From Bryobacteraceae bacterium (GTDB lineage Bacteria > Acidobacteriota > Terriglobia > Bryobacterales > Bryobacteraceae): a DNA stretch of 56,228 bases. Each line of letters starts with the position of its first letter. Positions within the stretch are counted from its first letter, which is position 1. Position numbers and translations under genes: made by a program. The DNA lies in contig JASIAM010000287.1 of assembly GCA_030041985.1 (NCBI GenBank), positions 1-56,228 of the forward strand. Reading direction: 5' to 3'. Positions 33,909 to 43,432 of this stretch are shown piece after piece. A model generated the notes under the pieces. The model saw only the letters and a program-made list of their open reading frames with translations. It was not told where the DNA came from and did no database searches.

Positions 33909-35840
33909 TTAGCGAGGCTGCGTGATCACGTCGATCATGTAGGGCTCGCCGCGTTTCACCGAAGCCAAGCCCCGCTTCAGTGCCGCGGAGAGTTTCGCGG
34001 GATCAGTAATGGGGCCTTCGCCGGCCATGCCGTAGCCGGCCGCCATCTTGGAGTAATCGAGGAACGGATCGCGCAGCGTCGTCCCGACGTATGCGTTCTG
34101 TCCCCCGCGGCCGCGAACTCCGGCCATATATTCCACGAACATAAATTCCTGGTGCCAGGCGCGGTTGTTGTGCATCACGGTGAGCATGGGCAGCTTGTGA
34201 TGCACCGCGGTCCAGAGAACGCCCGGAGCATAGTTGAGGTCGCCATCAGTCTGTATGTTGATCACGATTCGATTGCGGGCCTTGGCTGCGAGCGCAGCGC
34301 CAACCGATGCGGGCGCGCCGTAACCCATGCCGCCGGCGCCCTGGCCTCCGAGATAGCTGTAAGGCTTATCGTGATCCCAAAGCTGCGCGTTGTGCCCGCC
34401 GGAGAAACCGCTGGGCGAGGAAAGGCACCAATCTTCGTTCATGATGAGCGGCCACAACTCCGCGTAAACGCGGGCGGTGCTGATCGGAGAGCCGTTCCAT
34501 CCGGCCCGTTTGTTTTCGACGGCCTGTTCGATGGCGGCCACCCGAGCCTCGTGGTTGGCGTGCGTGTTTTTGGTGATGCGATCCTGGATGCGCGTTTTGT
34601 GGTCCCCGGTGAGTTGGCGGTTCACTTCTTCGATGATCAGCGGAAGGCTGGCCTCGGCATCGGCTTGTATGGGAGGAGCGCTGGGAGTGGCGGCGCCACG
34701 TCCATTACCACGGCCTCTGCCTCCCCTGCCGCCGCCGCTGATGCCGCCGAAGCCGATATCATCATGGTCACGCTCGGCAGCCACTTTTGCGAGCGTCGGA
34801 CCGGTGATGGACGCTTGCGCGCCGCCCTCTTCGAGACCAAGCGTATAGTCGTAATGCGTGTCTGCCCCCGGCCCGCAAAGCGGATGCCGCTGCGGGAAGC
34901 TCATAGGGCCGTTCGTAGCAGCAGTGCTCGTGCACGCACCCACCAGTTCGGCCAGTTCGACCGCGCGCTTCACGCCTTCCGGCGTCCGCAAACGTCCCAC
35001 GGCGATTCTCGGGTTTTGCGCTTCCACCAAGCCTTTGGCGATCTCTCGCGCCTGCGTCGCATCGATGGTCACAAACTGCGGCGGTTTGTAAGCGGGCACC
35101 TTGGCATTGGGGGCGTTTTCCTTTTGCAACTCGGAAGTCAGCACCACCAGGGTTGGTCCCATCGGCGGCGTAATGGCCTCATTGTAAGCGCGCTGAATGG
35201 CCACCAGGGCATCGTCAAGGGTTTCCGGTTGCGCGTCCCACTTCGTAAAACTCCGCACCATAGCTCCCATGTCGTGGGCGGTGTGTGCAGCAATGAACCC
35301 GGGATCATTGCCGGCGATCATCAGCACCGGCACGCGGTCATAATAAGCCTGGTAAATCGACATCGACCCGTGTTGAATGCCGATGGTGCCGTGCAGCAGG
35401 GCTAGCATCGGTTTGCCTTCGGCTTTGGCGTACCCGTGCGCCATGGTCACGGCCGATTCTTCATGCAGCGCGGTGATGAACTCCGGCATATGGTTCCGCG
35501 GATTGCCATAGTTAATGAAAGACTCCTGCAAGCCTTCAAAACTCGACCCCGGATTGGCGGCGACGTATTCAACTCCGAGTTCCTTTAGCGTCTGTACCAT
35601 CAGGTCCGAGCCCGGCCGTGTGATCGTGCGCGTCACCGCAGGCGGCCGGATATTCCCGGATTCCCGTTCGATCTGTGCCTCCGTGGGAGCTGGCACGCCT
35701 GCTGGATTCGCGGTCGCGGCGGCGGTGCGCTGAGCCTGTGCCTCTTCTACAACGGGGGGCGTGGTTGCCAGCGCTGCTGCTCCGCCTGCTGTCTTCAAGA
35801 AGCTGCGGCGGCCGAAGGAAACTTTTGATGATTTCGCCAT
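33909..35840 (-). CDS. Tat-exported thiamine-diphosphate-dependent enzyme (acetolactate synthase/benzoylformate decarboxylase fold)
   Basis: TPP enzyme of 643 residues with a twin-arginine leader (KVSFGRRSFLKTAGGAAAL). The Pyr domain holds the catalytic Glu in ALHEESAVTMAHGYAKAEG and ends near VLMIAGNDPGF. A central domain carries a Gly/Arg-rich insert (SGGGRGGRGRGNGRG, about residue 375). The PP domain has the cofactor motif IQTDGDLNYAPGVLW with NNRAWHQEF about 25 residues on. All three domains are present, so it should be active. The substrate is unknown. Export of a TPP enzyme is unusual, since cofactor and folded protein must cross together. Confidence 0.87.
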   Translation of the reverse strand: MAKSSKVSFGRRSFLKTAGGAAALATTPPVVEEAQAQRTAAATANPAGVPAPTEAQIERESGNIRPPAVTRTITRPGSDLMVQTLKELGVEYVAANPGSSFEGLQESFINYGNPRNHMPEFITALHEESAVTMAHGYAKAEGKPMLALLHGTIGIQHGSMSIYQAYYDRVPVLMIAGNDPGFIAAHTAHDMGAMVRSFTKWDAQPETLDDALVAIQRAYNEAITPPMGPTLVVLTSELQKENAPNAKVPAYKPPQFVTIDATQAREIAKGLVEAQNPRIAVGRLRTPEGVKRAVELAELVGACTSTAATNGPMSFPQRHPLCGPGADTHYDYTLGLEEGGAQASITGPTLAKVAAERDHDDIGFGGISGGGRGGRGRGNGRGAATPSAPPIQADAEASLPLIIEEVNRQLTGDHKTRIQDRITKNTHANHEARVAAIEQAVENKRAGWNGSPISTARVYAELWPLIMNEDWCLSSPSGFSGGHNAQLWDHDKPYSYLGGQGAGGMGYGAPASVGAALAAKARNRIVINIQTDGDLNYAPGVLWTAVHHKLPMLTVMHNNRAWHQEFMFVEYMAGVRGRGGQNAYVGTTLRDPFLDYSKMAAGYGMAGEGPITDPAKLSAALKRGLASVKRGEPYMIDVITQPR

Positions 35841-35937
35841 GGTCTCTTTTCTCCTGCCCGAATAATCATATCAACATGTGGAGCTGGTGGCGAAAGCCGC
35901 CCGACCGTCAGCCTATACTATACGGAGAGAGGTGACC

Positions 35938-36939
35938 ATGCCTGATGAACCACGCCGCCGCTTATCGCGCCGTGCCGCGCTCGCTGCAGCAGCAGCCGCG
36001 ATCCCCGTTGATTTCGCCACGAAACTGAAAGCCCAGGCGCAGAGCTCGGCGCCTGGCGCAGCCAAAGAGGCCGAGCCGGCATGGAAAAAGCTTTTTGGCC
36101 CGGGCTTCCGCAATGAGCGCATCAAAACCGCCGGCGCGGAAATCAACGCCGTGATCGGCGGCTCTGGCCCGCCCGTTCTCATGTTTCATGGCGCGCCGCA
36201 ATCTCTCATCACCTGGCGGCTCATCGCGCCCGACTTGGCCAAAGAGTTCACTCTGGTGATGTGCGATCTGCGCGGCTACGGTGATTCCAGCAATCCGCCG
36301 GATGGTGACGACCACGCCAATTACTCCAAACGCCCCATGGCTCAGGACGGGGTGGATGTGATGCAGCACCTGGGCTACAGCAAGTTTCTAATGGTGGGCC
36401 ACGATCGCGGAGGCCGTATAGGGCGGCGCATGGCGCTCGATCATCCCGACAAAGTGGAAAAGCTGGTGGTGATGGATATCGTGCCCGCGCACTACCTCTA
36501 CAGCCACGTCACCCTGGATTTCGTGCGCGCGTATTTTCACTGGTTCAATTATCTACGCCCACCTCCCGGCCCCGAAAACGAGCTGAAGGCCCAGAATGAC
36601 AGCGCTCTATTGCGCGCAAGGGATGACGTTCAGCGCGAATATCTGCGGACGTCTGCCACCATGCAGAACATTCACTCGATGTGCGAGGACTACCGCGCTT
36701 CGGCTTCTATCGATCTGAAAAACGATGAGGCCGATGTGCGAGCCGGCAAGAAAATCCAGTGCCCGCTGCTGACTTTATGGGCGGCCAACGGCGCGATGGG
36801 CCGGCTCTACGACGTGCTCGCCATCTGGAAAGAGGAAGGCGTCAACGTCAGCGGCAAGGGCTTGCCGGGAAACCACTCTTTGCAGGAGAGCGCCCCCAAG
36901 GAGACGCTCGAAGAGATCCAGAAATTCCTAAGGGCCTAA
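35938..36939 (+). CDS. Tat-type alpha/beta hydrolase, haloacetate-dehalogenase-like
   Basis: Alpha/beta hydrolase of 333 residues; ATG at 35938 with GGAGAGAGG upstream. An RRRLSRRAALAAAAAAI leader fits a Tat signal. The family's active site is nearly complete: nucleophile Asp156 in GHDRGGRIGRR with the two Arg that bind carboxylate, then MDIVPAHYLY (acid). YFHWFNYL holds the His-Trp of the halide pocket, MCEDYRASASID is present and the catalytic His is in GNHSLQES. This pattern is that of fluoroacetate dehalogenases, though epoxide hydrolases share part of it. It is divergent from the TPP enzyme. Confidence 0.8.
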   Translation: MPDEPRRRLSRRAALAAAAAAIPVDFATKLKAQAQSSAPGAAKEAEPAWKKLFGPGFRNERIKTAGAEINAVIGGSGPPVLMFHGAPQSLITWRLIAPDLAKEFTLVMCDLRGYGDSSNPPDGDDHANYSKRPMAQDGVDVMQHLGYSKFLMVGHDRGGRIGRRMALDHPDKVEKLVVMDIVPAHYLYSHVTLDFVRAYFHWFNYLRPPPGPENELKAQNDSALLRARDDVQREYLRTSATMQNIHSMCEDYRASASIDLKNDEADVRAGKKIQCPLLTLWAANGAMGRLYDVLAIWKEEGVNVSGKGLPGNHSLQESAPKETLEEIQKFLRA

Positions 36940-36955
36940 GCGGCGCCGAGCCGGT

Positions 36956-37594
36956 TCAGCGCCACGCGGGGCGCCGGAACCGCCTTACCATCCAAACCAG
37001 CGCCGCCAAACCGATCGCCAGCGGCCATCGCCCGGAGGGTTCCGGTACTGTCGAAACACCTATCGAGCCATTAGCGAACGTCACTGGGAACAAGTTCCCG
37101 AACTGGTCCGAGACGCTGGTGAAAGCGGTGTTCGCGTTGAAATTGACTGGCGCGACTTGAGAAGGCACTCCCGGCGCCACATCGAAGGAGATCAGGCCCA
37201 ATCCGAAGCTCTGGCCCGGATTGACAACCGTAAACGAATTTGGAATGGCAGCTACATCCGCAGCGTCCAACGTCTGACCTGGGGCACTAAAACTAATCAC
37301 CGGCCCGAACAGCGAGTTCCCCGCGAATATATATGGAAAGAGGGTCGTTCCCGTAGTCGCTTGTTCAAAGGTCAATACGCTATCGGGCGTATTGATCTCG
37401 AAGCTGAACGCTTCCACGTCCACCGCCGATGCTCCAGTGTTAGTCAGGTAAATGTTGAACGCGTCATTCACCGAGCCGGCCGGTGCGGCCACCGTTTGCG
37501 CCGTCAGCAGCAGGTCCGCGTTTGCTAACGGCGCGCCTCCGAAACACACCGTCAATGCACCTAACAGGAACCAATTCCACTCGTGCTTCTGCAT
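36956..37594 (-). CDS. PEP-CTERM sorting-domain protein
   Basis: Secreted protein of 212 residues from the ATG at 37594 (GGAGGAAAT upstream). Signal peptide to about LANA, then a single beta-sandwich domain (NDAFNIYLTNTGASAVDVEA) and the C-terminal VPEPSGRWPLAIGLAALVW helix with a terminal Arg cluster. This is the full PEP-CTERM signal, cut and anchored by exosortase. No exosortase gene is here. It follows the giant surface protein by 41 bases on the same strand, so both may be co-transcribed. Confidence 0.9.
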   Translation of the reverse strand: MQKHEWNWFLLGALTVCFGGAPLANADLLLTAQTVAAPAGSVNDAFNIYLTNTGASAVDVEAFSFEINTPDSVLTFEQATTGTTLFPYIFAGNSLFGPVISFSAPGQTLDAADVAAIPNSFTVVNPGQSFGLGLISFDVAPGVPSQVAPVNFNANTAFTSVSDQFGNLFPVTFANGSIGVSTVPEPSGRWPLAIGLAALVWMVRRFRRPAWR

Positions 37595-37635
37595 TGTTGA
37601 TTTCCTCCGATCAGTTAACTGCAATTCCCTCCACC

Positions 37636-40600
37636 TTAAGGCAGTGACGTCCCTATTCTGGTACGCACTATCCCTACATCCACCGTATTCACCACGCCGT
37701 CGCCGTTGATATCGGCAAATATGTTGTACGGCGCCGCAATGGCGTTATTTACCCCCGTCAAATCCGCGGCGTTTACCACACCGTCGTCATTGAAATCGCC
37801 GAAAAGAACCTTGATGTTCTGGCTAAACCCGGCGCCGCCCGAGAGAGGATTGCCGGCAGCGTCCTTGATGGCATTAGCGCCGCTCCCCGCCAGAGTGGTT
37901 ACGAAGTTCCCCAGCGCGAGCGGGTTAATGGTCCAAGTCAGAGTGTTGGTTCCGACTCCACTTACGCTCGTGGCCGTGACGCCAGCCAGACTGGCGATAG
38001 TGGCCGTCGCAATGCTCTGGGAGAACACCACGGTAACGCCGGTAATCTCCCACGGCAGCCGGTTGCGGGTTGAAGTGGCGAGATTGAAGCGTTGCGAGCC
38101 GAAGTTCACGGAGTAAGAGACCACCGTGGGCGCTGTCGTGTTGATCACGATGCTCTTGTTGACGCTGAGCGATCCCGCAGCGCCGGGCGCCGGCAGCGTC
38201 AGGTTAGCGGGCGTGTTGCTCGAATCCGTGATCGTGCCGCCGTTGAGTGTAAGTGCGCTAGTAGAGGTTACATCGAGAGCCGGGCTATTCTGTCCGGCCG
38301 CCACCGTATAGGTGAAGGTCAGGGTCGCGGTGCCCGAACCTGAGGCGTACGCCGCCGTACCGCCTGAGTTGAGCGCGACGAGCGGAGTGCCAGTGACATT
38401 GACCGCGTGGCTGAAGGTGATCAGAATCGGGATGACCGCTCCTACGGTGTAGCTGCCATTCGCCACACTGGATGTGACGTTGGTGATGGTCGCTGCGCTA
38501 CCGACATTTCGCAACGAGAAGTTCGCGGTGAGGGAGTTGATGCTGGCAACTACGTTATAAGGTCCGCCCGCGATCCCGTTGGCAGTGATGGCCGTCGAAG
38601 TAGCCACGCCGTTAGCGTTCGTCACCGCGGTATTGATTCCTCCCGCGAATGTCACGCTGGCGCCGGTTTGCGCCGGAGCGGTAAACGTTACAGTGACGTT
38701 CGGCACGGGATTGCTGCCTGCGTCCAAAACCGTTGCCACCAGGGGATTCGCAAACAGCGTGTTGACATTCGCGCTTTGGCCGCTGCCACTGGTCGGCGTG
38801 ATACTGGCGGGCGCGCCAACTGTATTCGTCAAACTGAAACTGGTAGTGGCGCTCCCGGCGGTAACTCCCACCGAGTAACTGCCCACCTTATTGTTAGCCG
38901 TGAACGTACCCGGATTGGCCACGCCAGCGCCATTGGTGGCTACGGAAGTAGTTGCGGTACCCAAGAAGCTGAACACCCCGCTCTGCCCATTGGCGCCGGT
39001 GGTAGCCGTAAAAACTACTGGTGAATAATTGGGAATGGCTACGCCACCCCCGTCTTTCACCGTTACCGCGAGGCTGCCAAACGCCGTATTGATGGTTGCC
39101 GACTGCGTCTGGTTCCCATTGATCGAGATTGTGGCAGGCACCTGCACCACGGTCACGGTATCGGTGTTAGACATCACTGCTGTGCCAGAACTGGTATGAA
39201 CCAGGTCACCTCCGCCCCAGGCGCTGGCGGTGTTGGAAACCGAAATCGGAGAGTTGGCCGGTACATTTACTATCAACTGCAACGTGTTATATGCATTGCC
39301 GCCCGCCACCTGCTCGGTCGAAATGCAACTGACCGTGACAGGGTTCGTTATGGTGCTGCCGCAGGTCCAAACATTACCGGCCGAAGAGTAGGTATTCAGC
39401 GTGTAGCCGCTGGGCAACGTATCCGAGAGATTCGCGGTGCCCGAAGTGGTTCCATTCGCGGCTTCGTCGCTTACTGTGATAGTCCACTGGGCGGTCTGAC
39501 CCTGCGTAAAGGTCCCGGTATGACTCTTACTAATTGTCAATACGGGTGCGGTAGTGATTGTGATCGTATCACTCGCCTGGTTTGGAGTGATGCCTGCTCC
39601 GTGGACATTGACACTATTGGTCACTGTGGAAGGGGCCGCAGTAGAAACGTTTATGTTGAGCGTCAGCGTCGGATAAGTATTGCCCTGAGCAACCGGAGTG
39701 TCGTTGGTGCAGGTCACCGTCTGGCCGCTTGCCGAGCAGGACCAGCCCGTACCGGAAAAGCTCTGGTAAGTGAATGCGGCATTCAAGGTATCTGTGACTG
39801 TAAGAGGATTAGTTCCCAGAGGATCGCCGGTGGAGCCGGGTCCATTGTTGGTAATCACAGTAGTGAGCTGCGCTCCCGCCTCGCCTTGTACGAAATTGCT
39901 TCCCGCTCCATTCGTACCCACATGGTTCTCATTGATCCCGACGCTTACCGCATTCTCGGTGAAATCCATGCACCAGCCATTATTTACACCGCCGGTGGTA
40001 TCGTCTGCGGTTTGGTTGAAGTACAGGCTCCACGTCCCATTGCCGTTGGTGTTCCCGTAAACGCCGTTGAGCGTAGACGATCCCGCCGTCGCAGCGTGCT
40101 GGAAGGTGCTGGGAAGCGTATAGAACGGACTGGCGGTGTAAGAAGTAGAGGCCGTGCAGCTTGCAGGCGCGAGTGTGGTCGCCGGAACGGCGGGGAAAGG
40201 GGCGGGACATGTCACCGATGCAGGCGTGCCCGAGTCGGTAAAGGTGTAATTATTCGGCCCGAAACTGTTGTTACTCGTTAGATCGGAGAAAAAGTCCAGA
40301 GTCTGCGCTCTCGTGGGAGCCGAACTGCCGTTGGGTCCCACCAGCAACGAATCCAGAAAATTGCCTCCGCCGGAGGGCATGTGAAATTGCTCCAAAGTCA
40401 AGGTGACAGACGAAATCGTCCCCGGCATGTTGGTGACGAAAATGTTCGAGGGATTGGGCGCCGCCGGGCCTTTGTCATTGGGAGGAGCCTGATCCGCCGG
40501 AATGGTGATGGCGTTGAGATTGCAGTAGGTGTAAGAATTTCCGCTGACGGCCGGCGCGGGAGTCGTCGCATCCACGCGGAACTGAAGGGTTCCGGTGTTG

Positions 40601-42615
40601 TCGTTGAAGGTCGAGCCGTCCTGGAAGATGGCCGAAATCAGATGATCGCCTTCGATCAGTGAACTCGTGGTAATGCTGGCCGTGCCGTTCGAAACGTTGG
40701 GGGTTCCCAGGGTAGTCACCAAGCCACTCGCCGTATAGGTGTCAGTAAAGGTCACGGTGCCGGTGTTTACCGTCGAACTGGCGGATACGGTGGCGGTGAA
40801 AGTCACACTCGCGCTTAGGGCGGCTCTTTGTGTTGTCGCCCCATTCACCGTCGCCTGAACGCTAACCGAGGTTGGCACCCCTGTGGCCGGGCTGATATCG
40901 ATGCACCAACTGCCCAAGTTAGTTGTCGTGAGTGATCCGGAATCGTCATACAAAAATAACGACCAAGGACCATGCGCCGTCGCGCCCGCGAACGTACTGA
41001 GGAAAGTAGCGGACCCCGATGGCTGCGCCGCGGAGATGTTCCCAGTTATCGTTGGCGCAGGAGCGGGAGGCGCCGGCGTGAATGGGCTGACCGTATAGGC
41101 CGTTGGTTCGTAAGTGCCGCTGGCGAGCGTGCCGGCAGAGCTTTCCGGCATGGATGAGCCGCCATCCTGGATATGATAGGTGCCGCCGTTGAAAACACTG
41201 GTTCCGACGCCGTCGATGAAATCGTAGGCCTGCCCGCCTGGCGCGAGCAACAAAAGATGAGCGGCGGTGGAGGTACTGCTGTTCACTAGAAAGTCGTTCA
41301 ACACCACCGACACCGTATTTACCGAGTTCGCAATGTTAGTGTTGATGCCGTCCCCGACAAAAATGACCGAAGGATACGGATTCGTGTTTTCCGTGGATCC
41401 CGCCGGCGCCCAGGACGAGTGGTTCGAATCTCCGTTTCCGGCGATCTCCGGCGTCCCCGGGCCGGTTCCGGTAGTGTTGGGGTTGCAGTATTGCGTCCCA
41501 GTGTTTACCGCGTGGTTCTGCATGAATACCGCAGAATTGCCGGAGCTTGCAACATACGTGCTGTTGCCGGAATAACTGGCTTCGAGTGACCGGTAGCCCT
41601 CTTTCGAAATGGTCGTGGAGCATGTTGCGCTGCCGCCGGAAAGAGTAACGGAATCGCTTCCGCCGTTGCATGACAAATTGGTCGTCGTTCCGTTCGAGAT
41701 ATCCTGGAATGTGACTGTGCCGGTAGGCGTGCCGCTGCTGCCGCTCACGTCCGCCGTGAGCACGATCGTGCTGTCGTTTCCGGAAGTGTAGGCCGCGCCA
41801 GCCTGTACATGCGTGGGGTCGGTTGAAGCTGGGGTACTGACGCTCAGCGAGGTGGCACTGGGCACCGACGCCGCTGTGTACGTAAATGTGATGCTCCACG
41901 AGCTGAAGCTGACCTGCGTCTGCTCGCGCGCCGTGGCTACCAGATACAGCGTCCAAGTGCCGCTTACGGTGTCACCCGTGAAGACATTGGTTAAAGTCGA
42001 TGTCCCTTGGTTCGCTGGAACGTTCAGGTCGCTGTTATTGAAACCGCTGATCACCGCCCCGTAATCCGGAGCGCCGGTCGAAAACGTGTCGGCATAGGCA
42101 GCCGGCTTATAATTCACCGAGCTGTTCGCGGCCGGACTCCAGTTCCCGACATTCGAATCCGTGCCATTACAGCTTGGCAGCACATTGCTGCTGCTGTCGG
42201 AGATGGTCAAAGTAATGTTGCTTTGGCCAGAAGCGCCTCCGTGGCCGATGCAGCGCATCAGCTCGAGATTTCTACCGCTGGGGGATATCAAAAGCAGGCC
42301 CATATCGCGGGACCCCGTGATGGGCACGCTAGGCGAGGTGTTGAACACGGCCGAATAGCCATTGAGGGTGATGCTCACGGTGCTGACCAGCGGGTTGCCC
42401 GCCGCAGAGACCGCTATCGGCACTGGCGTCCCCGCCGTTGTGGTGCAACTACTGGAGCAACTCTCGGAACTGTTATCGACCGAGACCGATGAGCCCGAAC
42501 TGCTCGTCACCGTGCAGGGGCTTGAGGCGCACGCGGCGTGCGCCGGTACCGAAAACGCCCCCACCAGCAACACAAGTGCTATCAAGAAAGCAACCCGGCT
42601 TAATTTCTCACCCAT
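37636..42615 (-). CDS. giant exported multi-domain surface protein (P-domain-like, Ig-like, DUF11, dockerin-type end)
   Basis: Protein of 1659 residues, ATG preceded by AGGAGGCCGGGG, signal peptide to VPAHA. Three domains end in W-S/T-L-Y and NGWCMDF/GSWCIDI patterns of the proprotein-convertase P-domain (about 60-250, 375-580, 690-915). An Ig-like Big_3-type repeat lies at about 255-370. Two DUF11 repeats follow (920-1160), then invasin-like Ig repeats (about 1165-1370). The end has two Ca-binding loops, GDFNDDGVVNAADLTGV and DINGDGVVNTVDVGIV, as in type I dockerins. No catalytic domain is seen. A structural or adhesive surface role is inferred; there is no C-terminal anchor. Confidence 0.88.
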   Translation of the reverse strand: MGEKLSRVAFLIALVLLVGAFSVPAHAACASSPCTVTSSSGSSVSVDNSSESCSSSCTTTAGTPVPIAVSAAGNPLVSTVSITLNGYSAVFNTSPSVPITGSRDMGLLLISPSGRNLELMRCIGHGGASGQSNITLTISDSSSNVLPSCNGTDSNVGNWSPAANSSVNYKPAAYADTFSTGAPDYGAVISGFNNSDLNVPANQGTSTLTNVFTGDTVSGTWTLYLVATAREQTQVSFSSWSITFTYTAASVPSATSLSVSTPASTDPTHVQAGAAYTSGNDSTIVLTADVSGSSGTPTGTVTFQDISNGTTTNLSCNGGSDSVTLSGGSATCSTTISKEGYRSLEASYSGNSTYVASSGNSAVFMQNHAVNTGTQYCNPNTTGTGPGTPEIAGNGDSNHSSWAPAGSTENTNPYPSVIFVGDGINTNIANSVNTVSVVLNDFLVNSSTSTAAHLLLLAPGGQAYDFIDGVGTSVFNGGTYHIQDGGSSMPESSAGTLASGTYEPTAYTVSPFTPAPPAPAPTITGNISAAQPSGSATFLSTFAGATAHGPWSLFLYDDSGSLTTTNLGSWCIDISPATGVPTSVSVQATVNGATTQRAALSASVTFTATVSASSTVNTGTVTFTDTYTASGLVTTLGTPNVSNGTASITTSSLIEGDHLISAIFQDGSTFNDNTGTLQFRVDATTPAPAVSGNSYTYCNLNAITIPADQAPPNDKGPAAPNPSNIFVTNMPGTISSVTLTLEQFHMPSGGGNFLDSLLVGPNGSSAPTRAQTLDFFSDLTSNNSFGPNNYTFTDSGTPASVTCPAPFPAVPATTLAPASCTASTSYTASPFYTLPSTFQHAATAGSSTLNGVYGNTNGNGTWSLYFNQTADDTTGGVNNGWCMDFTENAVSVGINENHVGTNGAGSNFVQGEAGAQLTTVITNNGPGSTGDPLGTNPLTVTDTLNAAFTYQSFSGTGWSCSASGQTVTCTNDTPVAQGNTYPTLTLNINVSTAAPSTVTNSVNVHGAGITPNQASDTITITTAPVLTISKSHTGTFTQGQTAQWTITVSDEAANGTTSGTANLSDTLPSGYTLNTYSSAGNVWTCGSTITNPVTVSCISTEQVAGGNAYNTLQLIVNVPANSPISVSNTASAWGGGDLVHTSSGTAVMSNTDTVTVVQVPATISINGNQTQSATINTAFGSLAVTVKDGGGVAIPNYSPVVFTATTGANGQSGVFSFLGTATTSVATNGAGVANPGTFTANNKVGSYSVGVTAGSATTSFSLTNTVGAPASITPTSGSGQSANVNTLFANPLVATVLDAGSNPVPNVTVTFTAPAQTGASVTFAGGINTAVTNANGVATSTAITANGIAGGPYNVVASINSLTANFSLRNVGSAATITNVTSSVANGSYTVGAVIPILITFSHAVNVTGTPLVALNSGGTAAYASGSGTATLTFTYTVAAGQNSPALDVTSTSALTLNGGTITDSSNTPANLTLPAPGAAGSLSVNKSIVINTTAPTVVSYSVNFGSQRFNLATSTRNRLPWEITGVTVVFSQSIATATIASLAGVTATSVSGVGTNTLTWTINPLALGNFVTTLAGSGANAIKDAAGNPLSGGAGFSQNIKVLFGDFNDDGVVNAADLTGVNNAIAAPYNIFADINGDGVVNTVDVGIVRTRIGTSLP

Positions 42616-42909
42616 CCCCGGCCTCCTTCAGTCCTCACTTGATGAAAAAATGGCTTAGCCCTCACAGAGGGCCGAAATGTAGAATACCGTACGCGAGTAC
42701 CTGTAGTCAGAACTTTTTTGTACTGTCCGTACTATGTCGCAGTTTCTCTTAGGAACTCCTCAGGTATTCCCCCCCAGCCCCCTTGGACAGCAAATTCATA
42801 TTTGTATGAAAGGAAATAATTCTTGCCAGACGCCGGAAGATAGTGATAGTGTGAACGGGATAACACAAAAGTTAAGAAAGAAACGTGTCAGCCAAGGAGG
42901 TTCCGCGCT
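42616..42909. promoter_or_regulatory. 294-base divergent intergenic region of surface-protein and tail-collar genes
   Basis: Control region shared by the giant surface protein gene (leftward) and the three collar genes (rightward). On the plus strand TTGCCA (42823-42828) and GATAGT (42845-42850), 16 bases apart, form a plausible promoter. About 50 bases later AAGGAGG lies before the collar gene start. The stretch 42780-42890 is A+T-rich relative to the window. No hairpin or repeat. Assigned from position; no direct evidence. Confidence 0.4.
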
Positions 42910-43416
42910 ATGAGCCAACCGTATGTCGGCGAGTGCCGCCTGGTGGGTTTCAGTTTTGCCCCAGTAGGGTGGTCGATCTGTAACGGTCAACTGATCTCTA
43001 TCTCGGAGAACTCCACCCTCTTCCAACTGATCGGCACCACTTATGGCGGCGATGGTACCAGCACCTTCGCCCTCCCCAATCTGCAATCGCGGGTTCCGGT
43101 GCATCAGGGGTCCGGAATGGTTATCGGGCTACCGGGCGGACAGGAGACCGTGACCCTCACCACGCAGCAAATGCCTGGTCACAACCACCCTTTGCAGGCC
43201 ACTAAGAACACTGCCGGCAGCAGCCAGGTTAGCGGTAACGTGCTGGGCGCTGCCGCGGCGGCAGCCTATAACGCAATCAGTCCCGCCCCGAGCTCAGCCA
43301 TGAATCCGAACGCCGTTTCCCAAACCGGCGGCAGCCAACCGCATGACAACCTGCAGCCTTATCTTGCACTGAACTGGATTATCTCGCTGTACGGCATTTT
43401 TCCGAGTCAATCTTAG
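42910..43416 (+). CDS. phage tail-collar (MdpB-like) protein 1
   Basis: Protein of 168 residues with one phage tail-collar domain. It opens MSQPYVGECRLVGFSFAPVG and has the family core WSICNGQLISI-(N)-LFQLIGTTYGGDG with FALPNLQSRVPVHQG. An Ala-rich middle follows, and the C-terminal block GGSQPHDNLQPYLALNWI. There is no signal peptide. It is the first of three paralogues in a row, with a very strong ribosome site. Similar proteins are called microcystin-dependent protein MdpB in some genomes, a name without established function. No other phage genes are near. Confidence 0.9.
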   Translation: MSQPYVGECRLVGFSFAPVGWSICNGQLISISENSTLFQLIGTTYGGDGTSTFALPNLQSRVPVHQGSGMVIGLPGGQETVTLTTQQMPGHNHPLQATKNTAGSSQVSGNVLGAAAAAAYNAISPAPSSAMNPNAVSQTGGSQPHDNLQPYLALNWIISLYGIFPSQS

Positions 43417-43432
43417 AAAGGATCTCTTAGAT

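Noticed and set aside
41421-41433. GGTTCGAATCTCC, like a tRNA T-arm
   Set aside because: Lies within the coding sequence of the giant surface protein; no acceptor, D or anticodon stem around it.
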